A stretch of 9,236 nucleotides of DNA from Elusimicrobiota bacterium (GTDB lineage Bacteria > Elusimicrobiota > Elusimicrobia > Elusimicrobiales > UBA9959). Shown in pieces: positions 1 to 7,874 of this stretch; within the stretch, counting starts at the first letter, position 1, and each line of letters begins with the position of its first letter. The DNA lies in the NCBI GenBank assembly GCA_030639665.1, contig DAOWCC010000095.1, positions 1-9,236 on the forward strand, written 5' to 3'. A program made the position numbers and the translations under genes. The notes beneath the pieces were generated by a model that did not search any database, was not told the origin of the DNA, and saw only the letters and a list, made by a program, of their open reading frames with translations.

Positions 1-27
1 ATTTTCGCACTTTCGTGGTTGCTTTTA
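1..27. repeat. Edge of dispersed coding-like repeat (NHESAK type)
   Basis: The reverse complement of the first 27 bases contains AACCACGAAAGTGCGAAAAT, which reads Asn-His-Glu-Ser-Ala-Lys. This is the hallmark of a class of dispersed, imperfectly palindromic intergenic repeats found in many environmental bacterial genomes, whose spurious translations are often annotated as small hypothetical proteins. Only one arm lies in the window. Recognition is by remembered sequence similarity and no second arm can be seen, so the call is tentative. Confidence 0.4.
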
Positions 28-82
28 AACATTGAAATTCCTATACGATAAATTAGGCTGCCTTCAGCGGGGAACTCTTTTT

Positions 83-205
83 AACGCAGAGGGCGCTGAG
101 ATTTTACACAGAGAGTCCGCAAAGTTTTTTTATTTTCTTATTCTTTCTCTGCGTTCTCCGCTGTTTTATGTTCTCCGTGTTCTCTGCGCTTTGCTGTTTC
201 CGTTA
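83..205. repeat. Imperfect inverted repeat, NAEGAE-type dispersed element
   Basis: Two arms rich in GCAGAG and CTCTGCG face each other around a T-rich centre. The left arm is about 83-124 (starts AACGCAGAGGGCGCTGAG). The right arm is about 144-196 (CTCTGCGTTCTCCGCTG, then TTCTCCGTGTTCTCTGCG). The plus strand reads Asn-Ala-Glu-Gly-Ala-Glu through the left arm and Leu-Arg-Val-Leu-Cys-Ala-Leu through the right arm. These are the typical spurious peptides of this repeat class, so the open frame at 32-268 is not a gene. The element lies just downstream of the SprA-like gene (transcribed leftwards) and could fold in its 3' untranslated region. Identity with a named family is from memory; the inverted-repeat structure is read directly. 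Confidence 0.65.
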
Positions 206-264
206 TTCGTATTATGCAGTTTTATATTTCTACTCTCTGCTATCTTATTTCTGATCTCTATTTC

Positions 265-3200
265 CTAGAACTGGAATGTTACCGAGCTTCCTATTTGATA
301 TGAAAAATATTCCTCTTGCTTGAGATATTTATGCCATAGTCTTTGAACGGAGGCGTTTAGCGCCACTCTTAGATTTTTTGTGGCTTCATAATCGCTGGTG
401 GTATTGAGCGAAAATAATCTTGTGTTTTCAGCAATGGTGATGGGAGATTTTTTAATGGCATAGCTTAATGTGGTGGTCCAAACTATTCTATTTGTAAAGG
501 CCACGGTATTTTTCATAAAAGGCAGTCTGAGTCCTTTTGGAATTTTAAAGTCCGAGCGCATAAGCACGCTTGGCGTTATGGCTACGCTGTCTTTTGTTGT
601 AACTCCCAGTCCGCTTTCGGTAAAATCCGAGGAATAATCCACTTTGGGAGTAAATCTGAATTTTTTAATATCAAAGGTTCCTTGGATGGTGGCGTCATTA
701 TGGCTGGTATTGCTTATTGTTTGATTTATGCGCAGATCTTTTTTTCCGGAGAGCCGCAGATTATAGCTTATGGCCGCATCCAAAAAGTTTAAGAATTTAA
801 ATCTTAAATCCGTTCCGTAACTGGAGCTTTGTTCAATATTAATATTTATATTTTCTTTCTTGTTTTTTGAGAATTTAAAGTTCAATGTGGCGTTCTTGGC
901 CCATTTTTCCGTTTTTGTCAGTGTTTCAATTTTGCTCATGGAAAACAATACATCGGGGAAAGTTCTGCTTATCGTTTTACTTTTGGTTTGAGTTACTTCA
1001 GAGCGCTGAACCGTATTTGTAAAGTTGTTGGTCAAGGATATGGTTGAAAACGGAGCATAGCGGCCTTTTAAATCATAGCCTTCAAACGGCTGCCATCTTT
1101 GAGTTGAATTATAAGTGTCCCTTAAAGTCAGGGCGTTTTGCTGAGCGACCGAGTTTGTCGGTTTTAAGTCGCGCCTTATCCAGAGATCTTTTTTTGAATT
1201 ATATCCTTTTTCAATATAGTCCCATGAATCTCCGTCTTGCAATTGATAATTTGAAGAAATTACCATAGATCTTAACAGTTTGTTTCGCGGCATCAATTTA
1301 TTCATATTAAGCGATAAACTCAGCGCGCCTTGAGCGGTTCTTTTTATTGTTTTAATTTCTCCCGTATTAAAAGTGGTGGAAGATTGAAGCACGGTTACCG
1401 TCGTTATGGATAAATTATTGTTCTCCATTGTATTGACCGAGTAGTTAAGGCTGGGATTCAACCAATCGAAAAACCTAAAGTTTGAATTAAAAGCTACCGT
1501 TTGTTGAAGGGATTTGGGGTATTTTAAAACATCTTCGGTATTTGATAAATTGAAACGGGTTTCTTTTATTTTTTTCAAATTGTAAGCGGGATTAAACGAA
1601 GAGCCTTTCCATGGAATAAATGAAAGTTTAGCGCCGTAATTTTGGCTCACTTCATCAGTATTATAAAGATTTGTCAGATCAACCGACTTTTTACTCAATT
1701 CGGCTGAATTATAATTTACTTGATTTTTGCTTATGCCGTAATCCAAAGTAATATTTCTTGGAAATATGGGAAAGTTAAAAGGCATAGTGTAATTTAGATT
1801 GCCTGTGTAACTGTTATTTTCATCATGTCTTTCGGCCAAATCATAATCCGTTTTATTTTGCGAATAATTGAGGCCTATCTTTGGAAGTTTTTTATAATTA
1901 AAACTGCCGCTTGCCGAAGTGTTTAATTTTTTAACCTTGCCTTGCTGAAGCGAATTAACAAGATTATTATTTCCCGTTACAAGGGTATTGGGAGTATTTG
2001 TCATCTGATTTGAAACATTCACATTTATGGGGAAAAAACGGAGTTTGGTGAAATTCAAATATCCCGTATTGAGTTCATTGTCCTGATTTGAAATAGCTGT
2101 TACCGGCGTTTGAAAATTTTTATCCACAAGTCTGTGCTTTCCGCCGAAACTCATCCAGCCGGGAATATCAAAGCTACCTTCAATTTTGCGGGCGTTTCCA
2201 ACTTTTACCAAGGGTTTGGCAAGATGTATTTCATTAATATAAACTGTTCCACTATAAGAATTTGAGTCATTTGTTTCAATGCCAGCTGATATCATAGGCA
2301 CCTGCTGAAGACTTAAAATACCTTTAGATGAAATATCTATATCGTAATTGGTGCCGTTGGTCCATACATCGGGAATATTGTCGCCATTGAGATCTTCCTG
2401 ATTAAGAGTAATGAGTTTCCAGCCTGCAATTTGAAAAGTTTTTAATGGTATGGAAACTTTTTGATAGGTATTTTCATCACCAATCCTAAGATAAAAACTC
2501 GCGCCGGAGGTTAAGCTTTGTGTGCTGCTGTAAAAAAGAAATTTAAATTGTTCATGCTGGGCTATATTAATCGCTCTGGTATATTTGCGGTAAACATAAA
2601 CGGTGGATGTTGAATCGATGTTTGAATAATTGATTGAGAGAGTTTGTTCAATAAGATTGTCGGAATTTGTCTCTTTTTGCTGTTCGGCCGCCGAGCCATA
2701 AAGATCATCATAAACGGTGGTGGGCTCTCCTCCCACATTATATATGGGCGTGTAACCGGGATTATCGACATTGTTTACGGCCAAGACTTCCATAGTTCCG
2801 GTGTGAGTGCTTTGGCTTATATTCCATGTATTGCCCACGGCGGATATCCGGGCTATTTTAATCGCTCCGCTTGTCGCTCCTCCTGGAGTTTGTTTCAATG
2901 ATACTCTTATTTGTTTTATGGCATTCCATTTATAGGTATCGCTTGACGCTATATTGAGAGAAGTATAAAGAGTATGCCAACCGTTAAAATCTATTTTATT
3001 TTTTGTATTGAGGCTGTCATCATTATCGATAAAAAACGAACCGCTAACATAACCAAAGTCTCCGCCGGTATAATCTTGAGAATCCAAACGCCCGTTTCTA
3101 TTTAAGTCGGTTGAATCCATACGGCCATTGTCTGCGCCATAGCGTTTTGAATTTGTTATATTGGCAGGAGCATAAAGCCAGCCTATATCTTCTTCATTTG

Positions 3201-5616
3201 ATAATTGTCCGTCGCAATTTAAATCTTCGTTTTTCGGCGCGTTTAATAAATTTATTCCGTTTGAACAAGCAAAAGATTGTCCGCCCGTTCCGTCAGCGTC
3301 TTCATTGATTTGACCAAGATGAAAGTTTATTTGAGGGCCGTCAGATGCCGCGTTTTCACCGTAAACTACAATTTCAAAGGTGTTTTTCTGAGAGAAATCA
3401 AGACCGGTATTGGATATCGGATATACTATCGAAACTTCCGATGATACACTAAAATCATAATTAATGGTCAAGACTTGTTGCTCTCCGTCGCTTGTTGAAC
3501 CGGGATTTATTGTTTTGGATTCAATATCCTCGCTTGCCCATGTTAAAGCCAAAGGATCCGCAGGGTCAAGAGTCGGGTTTGAAGCTATATGCCAGAAATT
3601 ATGGTCCAAGGAAGGAGTATCTTCCTGTTTGACTCCTTCCATATTATCTATCAGGGCAAAATCATTTAGATTTGGATTAACCCTTGATTGCGCCGCTTCC
3701 GCTTTCAAATTGGTTTTAAGGCCCAAAAGATTAAGGTTTTTTAATTGCGCGTCTCCTTCATAAACAAGCATGCTGTTTGTTAAGTCGGTTATATTGGGCA
3801 CTGTATTTGTTTTCATGCCGCCTTGATAAAGAAGCGAACTGCCTAAGGACAAATGAGAGCCGAAATCATAAGAAACTCTTCCTCCTATAAGCGACAGATT
3901 GCCGCCGCCGCCAAAAGGAGCTACTTCATAAGTTATGACAATATTGCTGTCGGATTTTATTTTTTCGGGATAATAAAAAGTTATAAATCCCGAATCATAA
4001 TCTATGAAATAAGATTCATTGCGTCTGAATTTTACATTATCAATTGTCACTGTTTCCGAATGCGTGACAATATTCGGCTCAAGCATGAATGTTTTAAAAC
4101 GGTAATAGTATTCCACTCTTATTATCCGTTTTGAAACGGGCGAGGGGGCGTAAATTTGCGTGTCCGGCTCGGTCGAGCCTTCAAGCGCGAATTTTTCATC
4201 AAGATAAAATGTGCCTTGCTCGAAATCCACATGAATGGTTCCGGGATAATTTTGTTTGGGGGATAAATTATTTCCCACATCATTTCTGTTTAAATCCTGG
4301 ACTTTTAATGTAAACATGCCTCTGCCGTCATCTCTGACAATATTCATTTGGCCTATGGAATAATAAGTTTTTAATTCCCTTTGCCAACCCGTTTCCGATT
4401 CATCGGCGATATAAATATCGTTTTGCGTTTTTATAAGTTTGAATTTTCCGCTTCCGGCGGTATCAATATTTGATGGCGAGTTTTGTGAAAGCTTGGTTCC
4501 GTTTGAATTTTGAAAATCAATGATGACCGTTTCCTGAGAATTTAAGGTTCTGTTGAATGTCAGTATACCCTTGATATAGTCAATGTTATAATCTAGACCG
4601 GGATTTAAAATTTCAAATTTACCCGTATAGGTGGAAGTTTGAATATTAAGATCATCCGCCGTCATATTAAAAATTGTTATTCCATCGGCAACGGCTTGCT
4701 GTTGTCTGTCTATATAAATCAGCTCGCTATTGGGCTTTAAAGGAAGACGGTTGGGATTTCCGAAGGTTAAATCATAATATCTCCTTCTCAAATAACTTAT
4801 ATCGGAAATATCGGTGGCCTGAAATTGCGTATTGCCCGTAAACTGCTTTGTTTTGGTTTTACCCTTTGTCCGGCTGCCGATGAAAGTAAATTTAAATCTT
4901 TTGGTTTTTAAATCCGCTCTTATTCCGAAGAGTTGTTTATTGTAGGATACAAATTCCGTGGAGGGAAGAGATAAATTAATATCGCCGAAAGATATGTTTT
5001 GCACCACTTCCTGCGGATCGCCCTGATAAACTACGGATATATCCTGCCGGTCTTCTTTTGTGTCGTCATAATCCACATTCACATTTATTTTATTTCCGAC
5101 CTTGCCCTGCATGCGCACTTGAAGCTGTTGATTGATTTCAAAAAGGCTTAATGATTTTGAGCGGGTAATTGTCTTTTGTTCGTTTAAATATTTTTTCCCG
5201 GAATAGTTAAAACTTATTATTTTTCTTCCGGTAACTGACAGTGAAGTGCCCTGAGCTTTAAATTCCACTTCCGGCGCGGGAAGCGACGGCAAATTGGTTG
5301 AAATTGCCACATAGGCGCGTTCCGGCAGCTGGGTTTTTTCAAATGTTCCCGTTTCAATTTTCTTACGGACCTTATTCCATGAGTTTGGCGAATAATTTGA
5401 AATCGGCAAATCTTCGAAAATTATTTCATTGTCTTTTTGAGGCGTGGTGGATTCTATTATTTCAGGTTTTAAAATGGGCTCGGAATCGGACCTGTCAAAA
5501 AGCATAAACCTTGAAGATGAAGCCGGCGCGGGGGCTATATAGCCTTCGTTTTGACAATAAGCTCGCGCGCTCACGAGGCTCAATAATATTAAAAATATAT
5601 ATATCGGTTTATACAT
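265..5616 (-). CDS. sprA: SprA/Sov-like outer-membrane translocon protein (T9SS)
   Basis: SprA/Sov forms the very large beta-barrel through which type IX secretion cargo crosses the outer membrane. From the ATG at 5616 the product has 1,783 residues, well below the ~2,400-2,500 usual in Bacteroidota. Residues 1-19 form a clear signal peptide (hydrophobic core, cleavage after Ala-Arg-Ala). SprA-like signatures are YQGDPQEVVQNISFGDINL (about 197-215) followed by QLFGIRADLK (228-237), and IDNMEG (656-661), matching the IDDFEGS-like motif of the family. A DY-IDY-x-x-G-ITF-type module recurs near 341, 460 and 536. Calcium-type Asp/Asn loops lie at 798-809, 837-848 and 1075-1083. The rest, especially 1150-1783, alternates like beta-strands and ends in Phe-Gln-Phe, as outer-membrane barrels do. 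A TTG codon at 5646 would add ten residues, but the ATG gives the better signal peptide; neither has a good ribosome site. No frameshift is seen. Family membership is fairly sure; T9SS function is inferred, since no other T9SS gene is in view. Confidence 0.82.
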   Translation of the reverse strand: MYKPIYIFLILLSLVSARAYCQNEGYIAPAPASSSRFMLFDRSDSEPILKPEIIESTTPQKDNEIIFEDLPISNYSPNSWNKVRKKIETGTFEKTQLPERAYVAISTNLPSLPAPEVEFKAQGTSLSVTGRKIISFNYSGKKYLNEQKTITRSKSLSLFEINQQLQVRMQGKVGNKINVNVDYDDTKEDRQDISVVYQGDPQEVVQNISFGDINLSLPSTEFVSYNKQLFGIRADLKTKRFKFTFIGSRTKGKTKTKQFTGNTQFQATDISDISYLRRRYYDLTFGNPNRLPLKPNSELIYIDRQQQAVADGITIFNMTADDLNIQTSTYTGKFEILNPGLDYNIDYIKGILTFNRTLNSQETVIIDFQNSNGTKLSQNSPSNIDTAGSGKFKLIKTQNDIYIADESETGWQRELKTYYSIGQMNIVRDDGRGMFTLKVQDLNRNDVGNNLSPKQNYPGTIHVDFEQGTFYLDEKFALEGSTEPDTQIYAPSPVSKRIIRVEYYYRFKTFMLEPNIVTHSETVTIDNVKFRRNESYFIDYDSGFITFYYPEKIKSDSNIVITYEVAPFGGGGNLSLIGGRVSYDFGSHLSLGSSLLYQGGMKTNTVPNITDLTNSMLVYEGDAQLKNLNLLGLKTNLKAEAAQSRVNPNLNDFALIDNMEGVKQEDTPSLDHNFWHIASNPTLDPADPLALTWASEDIESKTINPGSTSDGEQQVLTINYDFSVSSEVSIVYPISNTGLDFSQKNTFEIVVYGENAASDGPQINFHLGQINEDADGTGGQSFACSNGINLLNAPKNEDLNCDGQLSNEEDIGWLYAPANITNSKRYGADNGRMDSTDLNRNGRLDSQDYTGGDFGYVSGSFFIDNDDSLNTKNKIDFNGWHTLYTSLNIASSDTYKWNAIKQIRVSLKQTPGGATSGAIKIARISAVGNTWNISQSTHTGTMEVLAVNNVDNPGYTPIYNVGGEPTTVYDDLYGSAAEQQKETNSDNLIEQTLSINYSNIDSTSTVYVYRKYTRAINIAQHEQFKFLFYSSTQSLTSGASFYLRIGDENTYQKVSIPLKTFQIAGWKLITLNQEDLNGDNIPDVWTNGTNYDIDISSKGILSLQQVPMISAGIETNDSNSYSGTVYINEIHLAKPLVKVGNARKIEGSFDIPGWMSFGGKHRLVDKNFQTPVTAISNQDNELNTGYLNFTKLRFFPINVNVSNQMTNTPNTLVTGNNNLVNSLQQGKVKKLNTSASGSFNYKKLPKIGLNYSQNKTDYDLAERHDENNSYTGNLNYTMPFNFPIFPRNITLDYGISKNQVNYNSAELSKKSVDLTNLYNTDEVSQNYGAKLSFIPWKGSSFNPAYNLKKIKETRFNLSNTEDVLKYPKSLQQTVAFNSNFRFFDWLNPSLNYSVNTMENNNLSITTVTVLQSSTTFNTGEIKTIKRTAQGALSLSLNMNKLMPRNKLLRSMVISSNYQLQDGDSWDYIEKGYNSKKDLWIRRDLKPTNSVAQQNALTLRDTYNSTQRWQPFEGYDLKGRYAPFSTISLTNNFTNTVQRSEVTQTKSKTISRTFPDVLFSMSKIETLTKTEKWAKNATLNFKFSKNKKENININIEQSSSYGTDLRFKFLNFLDAAISYNLRLSGKKDLRINQTISNTSHNDATIQGTFDIKKFRFTPKVDYSSDFTESGLGVTTKDSVAITPSVLMRSDFKIPKGLRLPFMKNTVAFTNRIVWTTTLSYAIKKSPITIAENTRLFSLNTTSDYEATKNLRVALNASVQRLWHKYLKQEEYFSYQIGSSVTFQF

Positions 5617-5674
5617 TAATCTATATTCAACGGTCCTATTATTCAATAATCCAATATATGATAGAATAAATTAA
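5617..5674. promoter_or_regulatory. Short divergent control region between sprA and lptF
   Basis: These 58 AT-rich bases separate the start codons of two divergently transcribed envelope genes, so both promoters must sit here or inside the opposing 5' ends. TATGAT (5657-5662) and TAGAAT (5662-5667) on the plus strand could serve as a -10 for lptF, but neither has a convincing -35 at 16-18 bases and the leader would be very short. No clear minus-strand promoter or operator is visible. Neither start codon has a strong Shine-Dalgarno sequence. The regulatory role follows from gene arrangement only. Confidence 0.35.
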
Positions 5675-6790
5675 ATGCGAATTCCTATTTTTCAGAGGTA
5701 TATTCTAAAAGTTTTTCTTCCCGTCTTCCTGCTTTCGGCTTTTGTTTTCACAGCTTTATTCATGATGGTCAATTTTATGCAGATTGTTCATCGGGGCATA
5801 TTAAGCGGTTTTTCATTTTATTTTCTTTTTAAAGTTCTCATTTATCTCATTCCCAATATTTTTTCCATGGTTTTGCCTCTGGCGTTTTTAATGGCCACTC
5901 TTTTGAGTTTGGGGCAATTATCCGGCGATGGAGAGATTATGGCCATGCGGGCCGGAGGTTTTTCATTTAAAGAGATATTAAAATCTCTTTTCGCTTTCTC
6001 GCTTATTCTGGCCCTTTCGCTTGTTTTCATCAATAATTGGATTGCTCCCATTTCTCTCAAAAAATCCAATGATTATGTTTTGGCTATGGCAAGCAAAATC
6101 ACCAAACTTCAATTGCGGCCCAAAACATTTCAGAAGATATCGGATTGGGAGATATATTCCGATAAGGTTGATAATAAGGCGCGAAAACTTCTAAATGTTA
6201 AATTGTCCAGAACATTTAAGAAATCCGGCGATAATTCTTTATGGCTGCTTCGAATTGACGCGAAAGAAGCCGATTATAAGATTATTAAAGAAAAAGGCTT
6301 GCTGATGAAATTCGGCAATGGCAGATTTAATCAGGCTGATTTTAAGAATAATGAAGCGCTTGTGCATGGAACTTTCAAATCTTATGAAACCCTTATTCCG
6401 TTTTTTTCCAAAAGCAGTTTAAACAGAAAACTTTATCCGAGAGAAATGGGAACATTCGAGCTTCTCGATAAAATTAAAAGCAATTCTTTGGACCAAGGCG
6501 TGCTTATGAAATATAAGGTGGATTTTATTACAAGATTTACAATGGTTTTAAGTCCCATTATCTTTTTTTTAATAGGCGCGCCTCTGGGCCTTTTGCTTGA
6601 AAAAAAAGGCAAGGCAATGGGTTTTTCCTTAACTCTGCTGATAATTTTCATTTATTATGGCATTAGCATGACGGCTATGGTGCTTGCTAAAAAACATGGA
6701 ATGTTTTTTCCTTGGATATTGTATATCCCGCCGATTCTGGGTTTCGCGGCGGGGGCTTATATTTGGAGAGCTAAGCTGTACTTGAAATAA
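5675..6790 (+). CDS. lptF: LPS export ABC transporter permease LptF (YjgP/YjgQ family)
   Basis: LptF pairs with LptG in the inner membrane and, driven by the LptB ATPase, extracts lipopolysaccharide and passes it to the periplasmic bridge towards the outer membrane. The 371-residue product is the usual family size. It shows three N-terminal membrane segments (about 11-33, 48-80, 101-124), a soluble periplasmic region (about 125-280, the beta-jellyroll of the family) and three C-terminal segments (about 286-308, 315-338, 345-365). Family-type motifs are GEIMAMRAGGFS (86-97), after the second membrane segment, and IGAPLG (300-305) followed by KKGKAMGFS (310-318). The start gives a short basic cytoplasmic tail; only weak purine matches (ATAGAA) precede it. 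It is followed one base later by lptG. No lptA, lptB or lptC lies in the window, so the ATPase must be encoded elsewhere. LptF versus LptG is assigned by order and sequence feel, since the two are homologous. Confidence 0.88.
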   Translation: MRIPIFQRYILKVFLPVFLLSAFVFTALFMMVNFMQIVHRGILSGFSFYFLFKVLIYLIPNIFSMVLPLAFLMATLLSLGQLSGDGEIMAMRAGGFSFKEILKSLFAFSLILALSLVFINNWIAPISLKKSNDYVLAMASKITKLQLRPKTFQKISDWEIYSDKVDNKARKLLNVKLSRTFKKSGDNSLWLLRIDAKEADYKIIKEKGLLMKFGNGRFNQADFKNNEALVHGTFKSYETLIPFFSKSSLNRKLYPREMGTFELLDKIKSNSLDQGVLMKYKVDFITRFTMVLSPIIFFLIGAPLGLLLEKKGKAMGFSLTLLIIFIYYGISMTAMVLAKKHGMFFPWILYIPPILGFAAGAYIWRAKLYLK

Positions 6791-6791
6791 T

Positions 6792-7874
6792 ATGACTAAA
6801 ATTTTTCCAAGATATATCGCGGTAAGCTTTTGGGGGCCGTTTTTATTCGGTCTCGGCATCTTTACCGCTTTGATTTTTTTCGGCACGCTTTTTGATAAAT
6901 TGAATATATTTATGCGCGCGGGCTCTAATTTGAATTTATTTGTTAAATATCTTTTATGCCAGTTGCCGTATTATATCGCTCAAGTTATTCCCATGGCAAC
7001 TCTTTTGGCCGTTTTATTTTCGCTTGGAGAATTTATCAAAACCGGTGAATGGAAGGCGGGACAAGCCGGCGGTTACAGGCCATTAACCATGGTAATGCCG
7101 CTTTTATTATGTTCTTTGACGGTTGCGATTTTTCATTTCGCGCTTATAGAATTTGTATCTCCGGCTTTATATCTCCAATCTCAAAAGATTTATCATTCCG
7201 AGTTGAAGGGAAAAACTGATTGGGAAAACAGACTGCGCAGAAATATTTCTTTTTTTGCCGGCGGAGAAACTTTTATTTCAGCCAATGTTTTTAACGGTAA
7301 AAACGGGAGTATGAAAAAAGTCGTGGCGGATATATATAAAGACGGCGAGCTGAATATGGAAATATCGGCGCAAAAAGCGCATTGGGACCGTGAAAATAAG
7401 CGGTGGATATTTTCAAACGGCGCGCTTACAAGATATATAGAAAATAAGCCTTTAACAAAAAGTTTTGATGTCTATAAATCGGAACTATCATTTCACCCTG
7501 AAAAATTGGTTTTGGAAGGGCTTGTCGCTGACGGAATTTCAATAAGAAAGCTTTCAGAAAGAATTGAAAAATTGCGGCTTATCGGTTTTAGTGTTATAGC
7601 CGAAAAGACTCTTCTCTATTCCAAAATAGCTTTCGCACTTTCAAATTTTGTCATGGCAATGCTGGGTATTATGGTTATTCTTTCCCTGAAAGCCAGTAAA
7701 ATGTTTAGTATGGGCATAGCAATTTCTTTGGGATTTGTTTTATGGGCCTTTATGACAATTTCTTCCTCAGCCGGCGCGGCTGAAGTTCTTTCGCCGTTTT
7801 GGGCCGGGTTCGGGCCTCTGTTCTTGTTTTTTCTGATTGCTCTTTATGGAATGAGAAGAGCGCGAATAATATGA
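6792..7874 (+). CDS. lptG: LPS export ABC transporter permease LptG (YjgP/YjgQ family)
   Basis: This is the second permease half of the LptB2FG lipopolysaccharide extractor, acting in the inner membrane beside LptF. The 360-residue product repeats the LptF plan: membrane segments at about 12-33, 56-80, 99-120, 276-299, 305-325 and 333-354, with a periplasmic domain between the third and fourth. Recognisable family features are IPMATLLAVLFSLGE (66-80), the AGQAGGY turn (89-95), GGETFISANVF (157-167) and the AHWDRENKRWIFSNG pattern (196-210), typical of the LptG jellyroll. The ATG follows the lptF stop after a single base; GGAG about 24 bases upstream is too far to be a normal ribosome site, so translational coupling is likely. 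The TGA stop lies inside an ATGA (7871-7874) that is also the apparent 5' boundary of a structured RNA element, so the element may have set the present C-terminus, although length and end look normal. Confidence 0.88.
   Translation: MTKIFPRYIAVSFWGPFLFGLGIFTALIFFGTLFDKLNIFMRAGSNLNLFVKYLLCQLPYYIAQVIPMATLLAVLFSLGEFIKTGEWKAGQAGGYRPLTMVMPLLLCSLTVAIFHFALIEFVSPALYLQSQKIYHSELKGKTDWENRLRRNISFFAGGETFISANVFNGKNGSMKKVVADIYKDGELNMEISAQKAHWDRENKRWIFSNGALTRYIENKPLTKSFDVYKSELSFHPEKLVLEGLVADGISIRKLSERIEKLRLIGFSVIAEKTLLYSKIAFALSNFVMAMLGIMVILSLKASKMFSMGIAISLGFVLWAFMTISSSAGAAEVLSPFWAGFGPLFLFFLIALYGMRRARII

Noticed and set aside
120..145. T-rich run as an intrinsic terminator for the SprA-like gene
   Set aside because: On the minus strand the run is A-rich, and no GC-rich stem is followed by T residues in that direction.
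32..268. Open frame of 78 codons on the plus strand with a hydrophobic end
   Set aside because: It is the spurious translation of the NAEGAE-type inverted repeat and carries no independent coding evidence.
1044..5507. Several plus-strand open frames of 60-100 codons and one minus-strand frame inside the SprA-like gene
   Set aside because: All lie antisense to, or out of frame within, a long intact gene with clear protein motifs; none has family features.
5550..5616. Possible lipoprotein signal (Cys just after the signal peptide of the SprA-like protein)
   Set aside because: Residues before the Cys are Arg-Ala-Tyr, which does not fit a lipobox; cleavage after Ala-Arg-Ala is better, and SprA is a barrel protein.
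5842..6886. Minus-strand open frames within lptF and the start of lptG
   Set aside because: They are shadows of the permease genes, rich in Lys/Arg and lacking domains.
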